DNA of 64,000 bases, taken from contig CAZRNB010000001.1 of NCBI GenBank assembly GCA_964601355.1, positions 1 to 64,000 on the forward strand. The letters run 5' to 3'. A program made the translations under genes and the position numbers. The notes under the pieces are model-generated. The model was not told where the DNA came from, searched no databases, and saw only the letters and a list, made by a program, of their open reading frames with translations. Each line of letters begins with the position of its first letter. The stretch's first letter is position 1. Source of the DNA: CAZRNB01 sp964601355. Lineage in GTDB: Bacteria; Planctomycetota; Phycisphaerae; Sedimentisphaerales; Anaerobacaceae. Below are positions 24,053 through 32,428 of the stretch, piece after piece.

Positions 24053-25132
24053 TTAATCTACGACTCTGACCTGCGAATGAACCGGCACTAACATATTATA
24101 AAGGAGTATTGCATCACCATTATGCAGACGAATACAACCTCTGGATTCGGCAGCACCAATCGTATCCGGCTCTTTTGTGCCGTGAATACCAAAGCCGGTT
24201 CGGTCCCTGGCTGGTCCTTCCACGCCTTGCAGCTCAATCCATCTTGAGCCTAAGGGATAATCCGGATCGGTAGGCTTATATACCCGATGTGTATCAGGGT
24301 CTGTCCAAATGGGCTTTTCCATTTTTCCATCTTTTTTCACACGCCAGAGCCCTAACGGCGTTTCCTTGCCCGGCTTGCCAAGCCCCACGGGGAAGCTACG
24401 AATGTAAGTATTCTGCAGATATAAATCCATTGTAAAAGTCGAACGATTTACCTTAGCATTGAAAGGGCCATTAATGGCCTTTATAGTCTGTCCGACCTGT
24501 AGTGCCTGCGGACTGCTGATATTGTTAATCTGCATTAAAATCTCATAAGGCACTTTATACCGCTCACCAATTATTCTTAGCTCATCACCCTGTTTGATTC
24601 TATAACTGCTGCAAATTTTATCATCCGGAAAAAGACTTTTGCTGAAGAGCCAGCGCTCTGAGAGACCGGTTAGCTGCCCTTTAATAAATTCTCGCTGCCT
24701 GGCGTCACGGCATATTATTAGCGCATCATTCAACCTGTCGCGTGCCTCTATAACCAAGCTGGGCTGACTGTTGATCAGCGCCATAGCCTCGCGAATAATC
24801 TCGGCGACCTTAGGATCCGATTGAATCGCTGATTTCGATAAAAGACTTACCACATTAGGCTCAAGCCTGGATCCTGCCGCCAAGGTCGCAACAGACTGTG
24901 GCGTTTTGATGCCTAAATCAGGCTCAGGCAAACTCTTAGCCACGGCTTTTTCATTTCCCTCGGCCACGCTCTCCACAGGACGCCTGTCGGCGGGGGCAGA
25001 TTTGCCGAAAGGACCGAGACCGTAAATCACGGCAATTATCGCAACAATGATAAGAAGAGCTAAAATGATGTATATTCCATTTGTGCTCAGGCTTATCCGT
25101 CTGCCAGGCAATGGGAAAGGAAAACGAGCCAT
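24053..25132 (-). CDS. LysM-containing L,D-transpeptidase (YkuD)
   Basis: 359 residues. One N-terminal membrane anchor (about 15-40, IYIILALLIIVAIIAVIYGL), a linker, a LysM-like domain (YRIKQGDELRIIGERYKVP, LMQINNISSPQALQVGQTI), then YkuD with FTMDLYLQNT, FPVGLGKPGKETPLG, and the catalytic HGTKEPDTIGAAESRGCIRL (Cys and His). It cross-links peptidoglycan or anchors proteins to it in the periplasm, consistent with DAP-type murein. The linker contains ADRRPVESVAEG, encoded by a palindromic repeat near 24970. AAGGAG precedes ATG 25132; one base separates it from the upstream 5-FCL stop. Confidence 0.88.
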   Translation of the reverse strand: MARFPFPLPGRRISLSTNGIYIILALLIIVAIIAVIYGLGPFGKSAPADRRPVESVAEGNEKAVAKSLPEPDLGIKTPQSVATLAAGSRLEPNVVSLLSKSAIQSDPKVAEIIREAMALINSQPSLVIEARDRLNDALIICRDARQREFIKGQLTGLSERWLFSKSLFPDDKICSSYRIKQGDELRIIGERYKVPYEILMQINNISSPQALQVGQTIKAINGPFNAKVNRSTFTMDLYLQNTYIRSFPVGLGKPGKETPLGLWRVKKDGKMEKPIWTDPDTHRVYKPTDPDYPLGSRWIELQGVEGPARDRTGFGIHGTKEPDTIGAAESRGCIRLHNGDAILLYNMLVPVHSQVRVVD

Positions 25133-25133
25133 A

Positions 25134-25718
25134 TTAATCTCCTTTTCTACGGCTTTCAAAATACAGTATCTCTTCGTCGGTTACTAAAAAATCTACCGGC
25201 TCATCGCACTCCGTTACCGGTATTGAGCTGACCACCTGCTCTTCAAAAGCAAAGCCACACCGAAAGGCCCGAAGCTGCTTATTACTGAAAAGCCTGTCAT
25301 AGAAGGAACCGCCTCTGCCGAGACGATGGCCTTTCCTGTCAAATCCCAACGCCGGGGCAACCACTAAATCGATTTCCTCAAACGGTATCGGTATGCCTGT
25401 CACCGGATTCCGCAGTCCTGAAACCTCTATGGTAAAATCCGTCTCCAATGAGTTGATTTGCACGGGTATCATGTGCCTTTGCTGCCATGAAATTTTCGGC
25501 ACCGCGACAGTTTTACCGAGCTGCCAGGCCTGAAGTATAGCCTCAGAGGTGTCCACCTCATGGGGAAGTGATAAATACATCATAATCGTCGAAGCATCCT
25601 GAAATTCCTTCGTTGAAATCAGATTCCGACAGGCCTTGTGACTTTTCTCAACACGCTGCTTTTCATCGATCTCGAATATACAATTTTTTAACTCACACCG
25701 CAATCGGCCTTTATCCAT
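25134..25718 (-). CDS. 5-formyltetrahydrofolate cyclo-ligase family protein
   Basis: 194 residues. Family motifs: MMYLSLPHEVDTSEAILQAW, VVAPALGFDRKGHRLGRGGSFYDRLF, and a C-terminal VDFLVTDEEIL. Converts 5-formyl-THF to 5,10-methenyl-THF with ATP, a folate repair step. Starts immediately after the rarA stop and ends one base before the L,D-transpeptidase start, so the three form one transcription unit rarA / 5-FCL / ldt. Confidence 0.9.
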   Translation of the reverse strand: MDKGRLRCELKNCIFEIDEKQRVEKSHKACRNLISTKEFQDASTIMMYLSLPHEVDTSEAILQAWQLGKTVAVPKISWQQRHMIPVQINSLETDFTIEVSGLRNPVTGIPIPFEEIDLVVAPALGFDRKGHRLGRGGSFYDRLFSNKQLRAFRCGFAFEEQVVSSIPVTECDEPVDFLVTDEEILYFESRRKGD

Positions 25719-27107
25719 TCAATAATCCTTCGTTTCAGAAATATCTTTATCAGATTTGCTATTTTGTACCAACGTTTGAAACTTTTGTAAATAATGCCTG
25801 ATATTTTTTTCATATCCGATTTCTTTTGGCTCATAATATTTGCTCTTCATCGCCGTCGGAAAATACTCCTGTGGCACAAAGCCATTCTCAAAATCGTGCG
25901 GATATTTATAATCAGCCCCATAGCCCAGCTTTTTCGCAGCCGGGTAATGACTATCCTTCAGATGCTTAGGCACAGGTTTAATCGGCTGCTCTTTAACATC
26001 GGCCATAGCCTTCCATATAGCCTTCGCTGCTGCGTTTGATTTTGGAGCACAAGCCACATATAAGGCCGCCTGCGCCAGAGCGAGCTGCGCTTCCGGCAAA
26101 CCCACGAATTCGGAAATTTGAATAGCCGCTGCCGCCAGCACCGCTGCCATAGGGTCGGCATTTCCAACGTCCTCGGCTGCACAAACCGCAATCCGCCTCG
26201 CGATAAAACGCGTATCTTCTCCGCCGGCTATCAGCCGGGCAAGCCAATAAACAGTAGCATCAGGATCGCTGCCCCTCATGCTCTTCTGCAGCGCACTTGC
26301 CAAATCGTAGTGCGTATCGCCCGTACGGTCATAGACAATAGCCTTTTGTTGTATCGACTCTTTAGCAGCTTCCAAATTAAATATTATTTCTCCTTTATGC
26401 TTCCGGGCGGATTGTGATAAGATGCCTATCTCCAGTGCCGTTAAAGCCCTTCGGGCATCACCATCGCACATCACGGCTAAGTATTTAAGCGCATTTTCAT
26501 CCGCCTGGATGTCGAATTTGCCCAGGCCACGTTCAGAATCAACAATCGCTCTTTGCATCAACAATAGAATATCCTGCTGACTTAGCGGCTCAAAATGAAA
26601 GACGGTGCTGCGGGAAATTAACGGCGAATTTATCGCAAAGTATGGATTTTCCGTCGTAGCGCCTATGAGAATCAAGACACCGGCTTCAACATCATCCAGC
26701 AATACATCCTGCTGGGCCCGGTTGAAGCGGTGGATTTCATCAATAAAAAGCACCGTCCTGCCGCCGCTAACAGCGAGTCTGTCTTTCGCAGCAGTAATTA
26801 TCTCGCGAATATCCTTCACGCTGGCAGCCGGTGCACTTAAATAATAGAATTTGGCCTTGGTATAATTAGCGATGACCATCGCTAATGAGGTTTTGCCTAC
26901 GCCGGGCGGGCCATAAAATATCAGGCTGGTCAGCTTGTCGGCTGCAAGAATCCGAGTTAACAGCTTATCAGGCCCAAGGAAGTGACTTTGCCCGATAAAT
27001 TCATCGAGATTTTTCGGCCTCATCCGCACCGCTAAAGGCTCGGCTGAGACTATATTGGCCTTTTCGTGTGAATCAAACAGCTTTTTATCGGTCGAATCTT
27101 TGCGCAT
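25719..27107 (-). CDS. rarA: Replication-associated recombination protein A (RarA/MgsA)
   Basis: 462-residue AAA+ clamp-loader-like ATPase acting at stalled forks. Opens with PLAVRMRPKNLDEFIGQSHF, Walker A GPPGVGKTSLA, Walker B VLFIDEIHRFNRAQQDVLL, sensor 1 LIGATTENPYFAINSPLISR, and the C-terminal tetramerisation/MgsA domain (YDLASALQKSMRGSDPDA, YWLARLIAGGED, RIAVCAAEDVG). First gene of its operon; 87 bp downstream of the polyprenyl synthetase stop. Confidence 0.96.
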   Translation of the reverse strand: MRKDSTDKKLFDSHEKANIVSAEPLAVRMRPKNLDEFIGQSHFLGPDKLLTRILAADKLTSLIFYGPPGVGKTSLAMVIANYTKAKFYYLSAPAASVKDIREIITAAKDRLAVSGGRTVLFIDEIHRFNRAQQDVLLDDVEAGVLILIGATTENPYFAINSPLISRSTVFHFEPLSQQDILLLMQRAIVDSERGLGKFDIQADENALKYLAVMCDGDARRALTALEIGILSQSARKHKGEIIFNLEAAKESIQQKAIVYDRTGDTHYDLASALQKSMRGSDPDATVYWLARLIAGGEDTRFIARRIAVCAAEDVGNADPMAAVLAAAAIQISEFVGLPEAQLALAQAALYVACAPKSNAAAKAIWKAMADVKEQPIKPVPKHLKDSHYPAAKKLGYGADYKYPHDFENGFVPQEYFPTAMKSKYYEPKEIGYEKNIRHYLQKFQTLVQNSKSDKDISETKDY

Positions 27108-27194
27108 CGAAGATATTATATGCTGACCACTTAAAACTGTCGAAAATTTATTTTCTGCCGATCGTAGGATATGCCACGCATACCATATTCTTGT

Positions 27195-28208
27195 CTAAAC
27201 CGTCCGGTTGGCCATAAATTTAGCCGTTTCAATCAAAGCCTCTTTAGCACGGCTTTCCTTCAGGCTGGTTATGGCCGATAGTGCCGCATCGAGAAAATCC
27301 TGTGCCCGGCTGTGCGCATATTTTAAACTCCCATGATCCGTCAGCATTTCCAGAAGCTTTTCCTTATCAACTCCTGATGTTTGGTTGAACGTATCATGGA
27401 CCTTTTTCCCCTCTTTATCATCGACAACTCTCAGCAGATGTATTACAGCTAAAGTCAGCTTATACTTGTTGACGTCGCTGCCGGCCGTTTTTCCGGTTTG
27501 GTTTTCATCGCCGGTCAGGTCAAGCAAATCATCGGCAATTTGAAATGCTATACCGGCATTGAGACCAAAAAGCTTAAGCGATTGGACATGAGTTTCACTT
27601 CCGCCAGCCAGAAGGGCACCAACACCGCAACAATCACTAAAGAGAGCAGCACTTTTTTCGGTGATTATATCAATATATTCCGACTCACTTAGCTGCCAAT
27701 TATGCCTCTGTATCACCTGCCTTAATTCACCTTCACAGGTTCGCGCAGCAGCAGAAGCAATCACGTTAATGACCTTTGGCTCCAAATCGGAGCATATCTT
27801 AAAAACCCGGCTTAACAGGAAATCGCCCAATATTACGGCTGATTCGTTGCCCCAAAGCTTGTTTATGGTAGGCTGTCCTCGTCGCTTTTGCCCTTCATCT
27901 ATAACGTCGTCGTGCAGCAGCGTAGCATTATGAATCATCTCAACAACTGCTGCAATTCTTATATGCTCATCAGCAATTTTGCCAACGGCGCTGCCGGCAA
28001 GCAAAACCAGGCCCGGCCGAAGCATTTTTCCAGGACGGCTGTTTATATATTGGAGTAATTGCTCAATATCCCCTGCTTTTACAGGGACGGCCAACTGTTT
28101 ATTGATCAGCTCTCTTACCTGGTCTAACTTGACTTCGATAAGTTTAAAAGGAGGGATGCCGCTGCGTGGAATCCTATCGGTTATATCGGTATGTATTGGT
28201 AACTCCAT
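27195..28208 (-). CDS. Polyprenyl diphosphate synthase
   Basis: 337 residues, trans-isoprenyl synthase fold. First aspartate-rich motif LLHDDVIDEGQKRRGQPT and second FQIADDLLDLTGDENQTGK; RPGLVLLAG near the start. Makes long-chain prenyl diphosphates for quinones or related lipids; chain length depends on the residues before the first DDxxD and cannot be assigned reliably. Separate from the rarA unit by 87 bp. Confidence 0.9.
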   Translation of the reverse strand: MELPIHTDITDRIPRSGIPPFKLIEVKLDQVRELINKQLAVPVKAGDIEQLLQYINSRPGKMLRPGLVLLAGSAVGKIADEHIRIAAVVEMIHNATLLHDDVIDEGQKRRGQPTINKLWGNESAVILGDFLLSRVFKICSDLEPKVINVIASAAARTCEGELRQVIQRHNWQLSESEYIDIITEKSAALFSDCCGVGALLAGGSETHVQSLKLFGLNAGIAFQIADDLLDLTGDENQTGKTAGSDVNKYKLTLAVIHLLRVVDDKEGKKVHDTFNQTSGVDKEKLLEMLTDHGSLKYAHSRAQDFLDAALSAITSLKESRAKEALIETAKFMANRTV

Positions 28209-28254
28209 ATATCGTAGGTCAGCAGACAGCGTTCAGCGTACAGGAAAAATAAGA

Positions 28255-28340
28255 CGAATTTGAATTAAGAATTGAGAATGTAGAATTTAGAATTAAACTT
28301 TTCCCTTTTCTCAATTCTCAATTCTAACTTCTAAATTCTT
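28255..28340. repeat. GAATTTA/CAATTCT heptamer tract
   Basis: Runs of TTGAGAA/TTTAGAA 7-mers on one side and TTCTCAA on the other, making a long imperfect palindrome. The same type recurs at 45115-45205 and 54838-54905. Lies between ilvE and the polyprenyl synthetase gene. Confidence 0.75.
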
Positions 28341-28362
28341 TTTTTGCCTGATATTCAGATTT

Positions 28363-29256
28363 CTACGCAGTATGGCTTGCGCCACTGCAACCTGATTTTC
28401 TGCTGTGCGCATATTCAAAGAAGTTCTTTCTCATTAGCTGAGTAATACACCCGGGTTTACCGTCACCTATTACTCTGCCGTCTATTTCGACAACACCAAT
28501 GACCTCGGCGGCGGTGCCGGTCAGGAATAATTCATCACAGATATATAGATCAACTCTTGTGAGATTCTTTTCAACCACCGCCAGCTTTTCTTTTTTAGCC
28601 AGCCGAATAACCACAGCTCGCGTTATTCCTGCCAACGCCCCTGCTTCAACCGGTGGTGTATAAATCACACCATTTTTGACAATGAAGACATTGTCGCCCG
28701 TCGCTTCGGCAACATAGCCTTCGTGGTTATACATAATCGCTTCCGGCACATTGTTGTCCAGCGCCTCAATCTTGGCCAGAATGTTATTGAGATAGTTTAG
28801 GCTCTTGATCTGTGGCGGAATAGCAAGCGAATAGTTACGAACCGTCGTAGCGCTTATCACCTTCATCCCTGTTTCATAAAGCTCCCCCGGATAAAGCTGA
28901 ATATTATCGGCGATGATAAACACTTTGCTGCTCTCACAAACGAAAGGATTCAGCCCCAACGTTCCTTCTCCTCGAGTAACCACCAGCCTGATGTAGCCGT
29001 CAATAACGCCGTTTGCTTCAACGGTTTTCTCGATAGCACTTGTAAGCAAGCTCTTTTCCATTGGGATTTCAAGCCGAATAACCTTAGCTGACTCGTAAAG
29101 CCGTTTTAAGTGAGCGTCAAGCTCAAAAATCCTGCGATTATAGACACGAATGCCTTCAAAAACGCCGTCGCCATAAAGCAGTCCATGATCAAAAACAGAA
29201 ATTTTAGCATCCGCCTCATCAACAAGCTTATCATCAAGCCAAATCTTCAATGACAT
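28363..29256 (-). CDS. ilvE: Branched-chain amino acid aminotransferase
   Basis: 297 residues, fold-type IV PLP aminotransferase. Motifs: FDHGLLYGDGVFEGIRVYN, the PLP-lysine segment PQIKSLNYLNNILAKIEA, YNHEGYVAEATGDNVFIVK, and GITRAVVIRLAKKE. Transfers the amino group between glutamate and branched-chain 2-oxo acids. No other ilv or leu gene is nearby. A D-amino-acid transaminase cannot be wholly excluded, but the EGIRVYN and SLNYL motifs favour IlvE. Confidence 0.92.
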   Translation of the reverse strand: MSLKIWLDDKLVDEADAKISVFDHGLLYGDGVFEGIRVYNRRIFELDAHLKRLYESAKVIRLEIPMEKSLLTSAIEKTVEANGVIDGYIRLVVTRGEGTLGLNPFVCESSKVFIIADNIQLYPGELYETGMKVISATTVRNYSLAIPPQIKSLNYLNNILAKIEALDNNVPEAIMYNHEGYVAEATGDNVFIVKNGVIYTPPVEAGALAGITRAVVIRLAKKEKLAVVEKNLTRVDLYICDELFLTGTAAEVIGVVEIDGRVIGDGKPGCITQLMRKNFFEYAHSRKSGCSGASHTA

Positions 29257-29340
29257 AAAAAACCTCTACGAACTCAAAATTCCAAGCACTTTGGCATTTT
29301 AATTTTGTAGGGTGGGGTCATACCCCACCAATCGTTATCC

Positions 29341-29390
29341 TTCGTCATATAAATCAAAATGTTCGGTGGAGTAAAAGACCCCACCCTACC
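29341..29390. repeat. 50-bp direct repeat, copy 1
   Basis: Starts TTCGTCATATAAATCAAAAT and ends ACCCCACCCTACC. Identical to 30024-30073 except one base. It overlaps the stop codon of the 29386 gene, and an inverted GTAGGGTGGGGTC lies just left of it (29308-29320). Confidence 0.9.
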
Positions 29391-29979
29391 ATTCTCTTTC
29401 TCCCATCTTCCAAATAGGATAGTAATACCAAATCGCAAGTTCGATTTGCCGCAATGCACAATCATGGAGTTCGTTATGATCCTGCTGCAGTTGCAGCAGT
29501 CTGCTACGGAAGTTAATGTAATCGCGTACTAAAATATCATTTCTTACACTGTCCTGTCTCATCCCGAGTACGACCAGCGTCCTAAAATCAACAATGCCAA
29601 ACTGTATAGGATTCCAAGCAGTAAGTAGAGCGCTCGCCGTCGGGATCGCCACTCCGTCCAGTTGAGTTAACTCCCGTAATGCGTTACTAATATCATTGTC
29701 TTGTAGTACCTGTTCATCCAGATGGAATAAAGCCCTTTGCCAGCAATTGCTCACTTCGTCCTGCCTCATTTGACGCACCAAACGGGATCTCCTTTGGGAC
29801 TTCCAGTGACAAATGTTTCTAAATAAACCCAATGGAATAGAATTACGATTTGAGCGCCATTTAAGTGAATTTTGCAAATAGAACACCTTATCATCTTGTG
29901 GCAATACAGGAGCAAGATGGCATACGAAATTCACGTATGTATAGGCATCTACTGGGCGGCTGCCGTATGAGTATTTCAT
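29386..29979 (-). CDS. HhH-type DNA-glycosylase-like protein of unknown specificity
   Basis: 197 residues. The clearest feature is ELTQLDGVAIPTASALLTAW followed by NPIQFGIVDFRTLVVLG at about residues 115-150. This resembles a helix-hairpin-helix with a downstream aspartate as in HhH-GPD base-excision glycosylases (L-GVG-xxAS-x-L...D-R). The N-terminal part is not recognised. The ATG at 29979 with AAAGGA upstream is preferred over 30003. The gene is bracketed by 50-bp direct repeats, one over its stop codon and one 44 bp upstream of its start, as if carried or duplicated as a cassette. Assignment is tentative. Confidence 0.5.
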   Translation of the reverse strand: MKYSYGSRPVDAYTYVNFVCHLAPVLPQDDKVFYLQNSLKWRSNRNSIPLGLFRNICHWKSQRRSRLVRQMRQDEVSNCWQRALFHLDEQVLQDNDISNALRELTQLDGVAIPTASALLTAWNPIQFGIVDFRTLVVLGMRQDSVRNDILVRDYINFRSRLLQLQQDHNELHDCALRQIELAIWYYYPIWKMGEREW

Positions 29980-30023
29980 ACTTTTTTCCTTTGTTCTATC
30001 CATAACAAAATCATCAAATCTTT

Positions 30024-30073
30024 TTCGTCATATAAATCAAAATGTTCGGTGGGGTAAAAGACCCCACCCTACC
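30024..30073. repeat. 50-bp direct repeat, copy 2
   Basis: Matches 29341-29390 at 49 of 50 positions (GGTGGGG here, GGTGGAG there). It contains the GGTGGGGT/ACCCCACC palindrome family also seen at 74-93. Lies between the 5' end of the HhH-type gene and a GGGTCAG heptamer tract (30085-30140). Confidence 0.9.
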
Positions 30074-30135
30074 TTAATTGATGAATAGGGTTCGGGGGTC
30101 AGTAAAAACCAGACCTCTGAACCCTGATCCCTTAA

Positions 30136-30825
30136 TTAAGAACCAGCCGTCATCTTTCCATCTACCATTTTTATAATCCGTCCTGCTCTTTTTGCGACTC
30201 CTTCATTATGAGTTACCATTACAATGGTTTGGCCGGCTTTATTTAGTTTTTCAAAGGTCTCTAAAATACCACTTCCTGTTGCCGAGTCAAGATTTCCCGT
30301 AGGTTCATCGGCTAAAAGCAGCTCAGGCTCATTCATCAGGGCCCTTCCGATAGCAACCCTTTGTCTTTCTCCGCCGGAGAGCTGGTATGGTTTATGTTCG
30401 GCTCTGTCCGTTAGACCAAGCTGAACCAGCAGCTCTTTGGCTCGGCTTTTCGCCTGCTTTCGGCACGTGAGCCAGCCGACCACGCTTTTCGAGGCCATTG
30501 CCGGCAGATAAACGTTTTCCAATACAGTTAATTCGTCCAATAAATGGTAGAACTGAAAAACAAATCCAATCATTTTATTACGAAACCTGTTTAATTCGCC
30601 GGAACTGTAGCTATTTAAATCCCTGCCTTCAAACTTAACTATTCCTTTATCGGGCCTGTCCAGAGCACCCAATATATGCAATAACGTGCTTTTACCACTT
30701 CCGGAAGCCCCGATTATCGCAGCAAATTCGCCCTTTTCAACAGACAAATCAACACCTTTGAGCACCTTAACTTCGGTTGCACCCATGCGATAAGATTTAT
30801 ATATTTCCTCGGCTCTTAACATCAA
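30136..30825 (-). CDS. lolD: LolD-type ABC transporter ATPase
   Basis: 229 residues. Walker A IIGASGSGKSTLLHILGAL, signature LSGGERQRVAIGRAL, Walker B LLLADEPTGNLDS, H-loop MVTHNE. This is the LolD/MacB branch, which drives permeases of the FtsX fold. With the two permeases upstream it would extract lipoproteins from the inner membrane for transfer to an outer membrane. No lolA or lolB is visible here. Last gene of the lysS-permease-permease-lolD run. Confidence 0.9.
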   Translation of the reverse strand: MMLRAEEIYKSYRMGATEVKVLKGVDLSVEKGEFAAIIGASGSGKSTLLHILGALDRPDKGIVKFEGRDLNSYSSGELNRFRNKMIGFVFQFYHLLDELTVLENVYLPAMASKSVVGWLTCRKQAKSRAKELLVQLGLTDRAEHKPYQLSGGERQRVAIGRALMNEPELLLADEPTGNLDSATGSGILETFEKLNKAGQTIVMVTHNEGVAKRAGRIIKMVDGKMTAGS

Positions 30826-30843
30826 TTGTCCTACATAAAATTG

Positions 30844-30912
30844 TGAGTAGGATTCGGGGGTCAGGGGTCGGGAGTCGGCAAAAACCTGACCCCTGATCCC
30901 TGATCCCTTAAT
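30844..30912. repeat. 64-bp repeat element, intergenic copy
   Basis: GAGTAGGATTCGGGGGTCAG followed by more GGGTCGG units, GCAAAAACC, and CCCTGAT units. Matches the in-frame copy in lysS (35171-35234) at 62 of 64 positions. Confidence 0.85.
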
Positions 30913-30930
30913 TTTTATATTTGATATTCT

Positions 30931-32352
30931 TTATAATTGGCTTACCTGCAAAGTCTCTATCGTATTCCGCCTTGCCGCCTGCCGGCTCGGTATAAATGCA
31001 CCAATTAAACATACAGCAACCGCGGAGAAAATAATCAGTGCCAGAACATCAAACTCCACCTGATTCGGGATATCACCAATAGCATATATCGTCCTGTCCC
31101 AAAGTTGAAAACCAAAATGTTCGAAAAGCCACTGCTCAATCTGATTTATTTTCCGCAAAAATAACCAGCCGGTGAATAATCCTATTGCAGAGCCTATCAG
31201 GCCGACAGAAAAGGCAAATCCCAAAAAAAGCATAATAATATTGGTATTTGAGACACCGACGCTTTTTAGTATCCCAATATCTTTGCTTTTATGACTGATA
31301 ATCATATAAAAGACAACTAAGACTATAAAAACCGTCGTAATTCCCACGAGTGCAAATAATACGGTCATCATCGTCTGCTCTTTCTCCATGGCAGCGATGT
31401 ACTCACGTCTGTACTCCTTCCAGCTTTGAACGGTTACCGTATCTAACAGGTACGCCTGCTCTTCGGCGGCTTTTCCCTGCTTAAATTTGTCCCAGAGCAA
31501 AGCGACTTTTTCGCAGCCGATGTGCAATCTGATATCGGGTTTGAACTTTATATGAATGGTGTTGACTCGTTTCAAAGGGCCATCCATACCACAAAGCCAT
31601 TGGGCCTGCTCAAAAGGAATATATACGACAGAACCATCCACTCGGGCTAAACCGCTGTAAGAATAGTCACTATAGTAGAAATTTTGAGTGTTAATCAGCC
31701 CTAAGTCAGCTTTAGCCGGCGCACCTTTTGCCGTCAGGGGAACACAGCTAACAGATACAGATGTTTCATCAAGACGGTCACTAAAAAAATAGTCTCCTCT
31801 CGGCCCGCGCTGCGGCGCCATAGCGATTCCCAGCCTGTTACCAACCTCGATACCCAGCACGCACCCAATGAGGTTCGGGTCGCCCTGCCCAAGGCGGGTC
31901 TGACCTCGTCCAGGCATTTGGCCTGGCCGGCCCGGCGGCTCAAATGCCTTCGAGAGATCGCCTCTGTGGTAATACAGCATCTCGCCGAAACCCGTGGTAC
32001 TGCTGTGCCTGACCGGCTCGATACCCATAATCTCCAGGCCGACCCCGCGCTCCGTCCAGCTCGGACAGACCAGCGCGTAACTTTTTATCACAGCAGATAC
32101 ACTATCAATAAAATCGGCCTGCTCCAATATCTTCATAAAATCTTCGTAGTATGTAAAACCAACCAATGTCTCAGTACCGACCACGCAATCCCCGGTAAAG
32201 CGGTGATTTTTCTGCTTAAAGTCACGCACTAAGCCCGTCAGCACAGTCATTACCACTAAAACGATAAAAACGCAAAGTGCAACAGTAAGCACCACAAAAT
32301 ACGTTATATGGCGCTTCACCAAATATCTGCTTGCAAGAATAAGCTTATACAT
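30931..32352 (-). CDS. FtsX-family permease, LolC/LolE-like
   Basis: 473 residues with the lipoprotein-release permease layout: one N-terminal membrane helix (about 15-40), a large periplasmic domain, and three C-terminal helices (TVLFALVGITTVFIVLVVFY, IIMLFLGFAFSVGLIGSAI, LALIIFSAVAVCLIGAFIPS). SKDIGILKSVGVSNTNI is the ABC-coupling segment. In the periplasmic part, residues about 140-166 (PPGRPGQMPGRGQTRLGQGD) look like another repeat-encoded insertion (31860-31930). Partner of the permease at 32429 and the ATPase at 30136. Confidence 0.85.
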   Translation of the reverse strand: MYKLILASRYLVKRHITYFVVLTVALCVFIVLVVMTVLTGLVRDFKQKNHRFTGDCVVGTETLVGFTYYEDFMKILEQADFIDSVSAVIKSYALVCPSWTERGVGLEIMGIEPVRHSSTTGFGEMLYYHRGDLSKAFEPPGRPGQMPGRGQTRLGQGDPNLIGCVLGIEVGNRLGIAMAPQRGPRGDYFFSDRLDETSVSVSCVPLTAKGAPAKADLGLINTQNFYYSDYSYSGLARVDGSVVYIPFEQAQWLCGMDGPLKRVNTIHIKFKPDIRLHIGCEKVALLWDKFKQGKAAEEQAYLLDTVTVQSWKEYRREYIAAMEKEQTMMTVLFALVGITTVFIVLVVFYMIISHKSKDIGILKSVGVSNTNIIMLFLGFAFSVGLIGSAIGLFTGWLFLRKINQIEQWLFEHFGFQLWDRTIYAIGDIPNQVEFDVLALIIFSAVAVCLIGAFIPSRQAARRNTIETLQVSQL

Positions 32353-32354
32353 AT

Positions 32355-32425
32355 CTCAAAGTTTAGTTCATTGTTATTAGTTCATAGTTCATCGTCAATA
32401 AACAACGAACTATGAACAATGAACC
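32355..32425. repeat. GTTCATT/GAACAAT heptamer tract
   Basis: Degenerate GTTCATAGTTCATC units followed by inverted GAACTATGAACAATGAAC. Lies between the two permease genes. The same type recurs at 39163-39235 and 54700-54745. Confidence 0.75.
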
Positions 32426-32428
32426 AAT

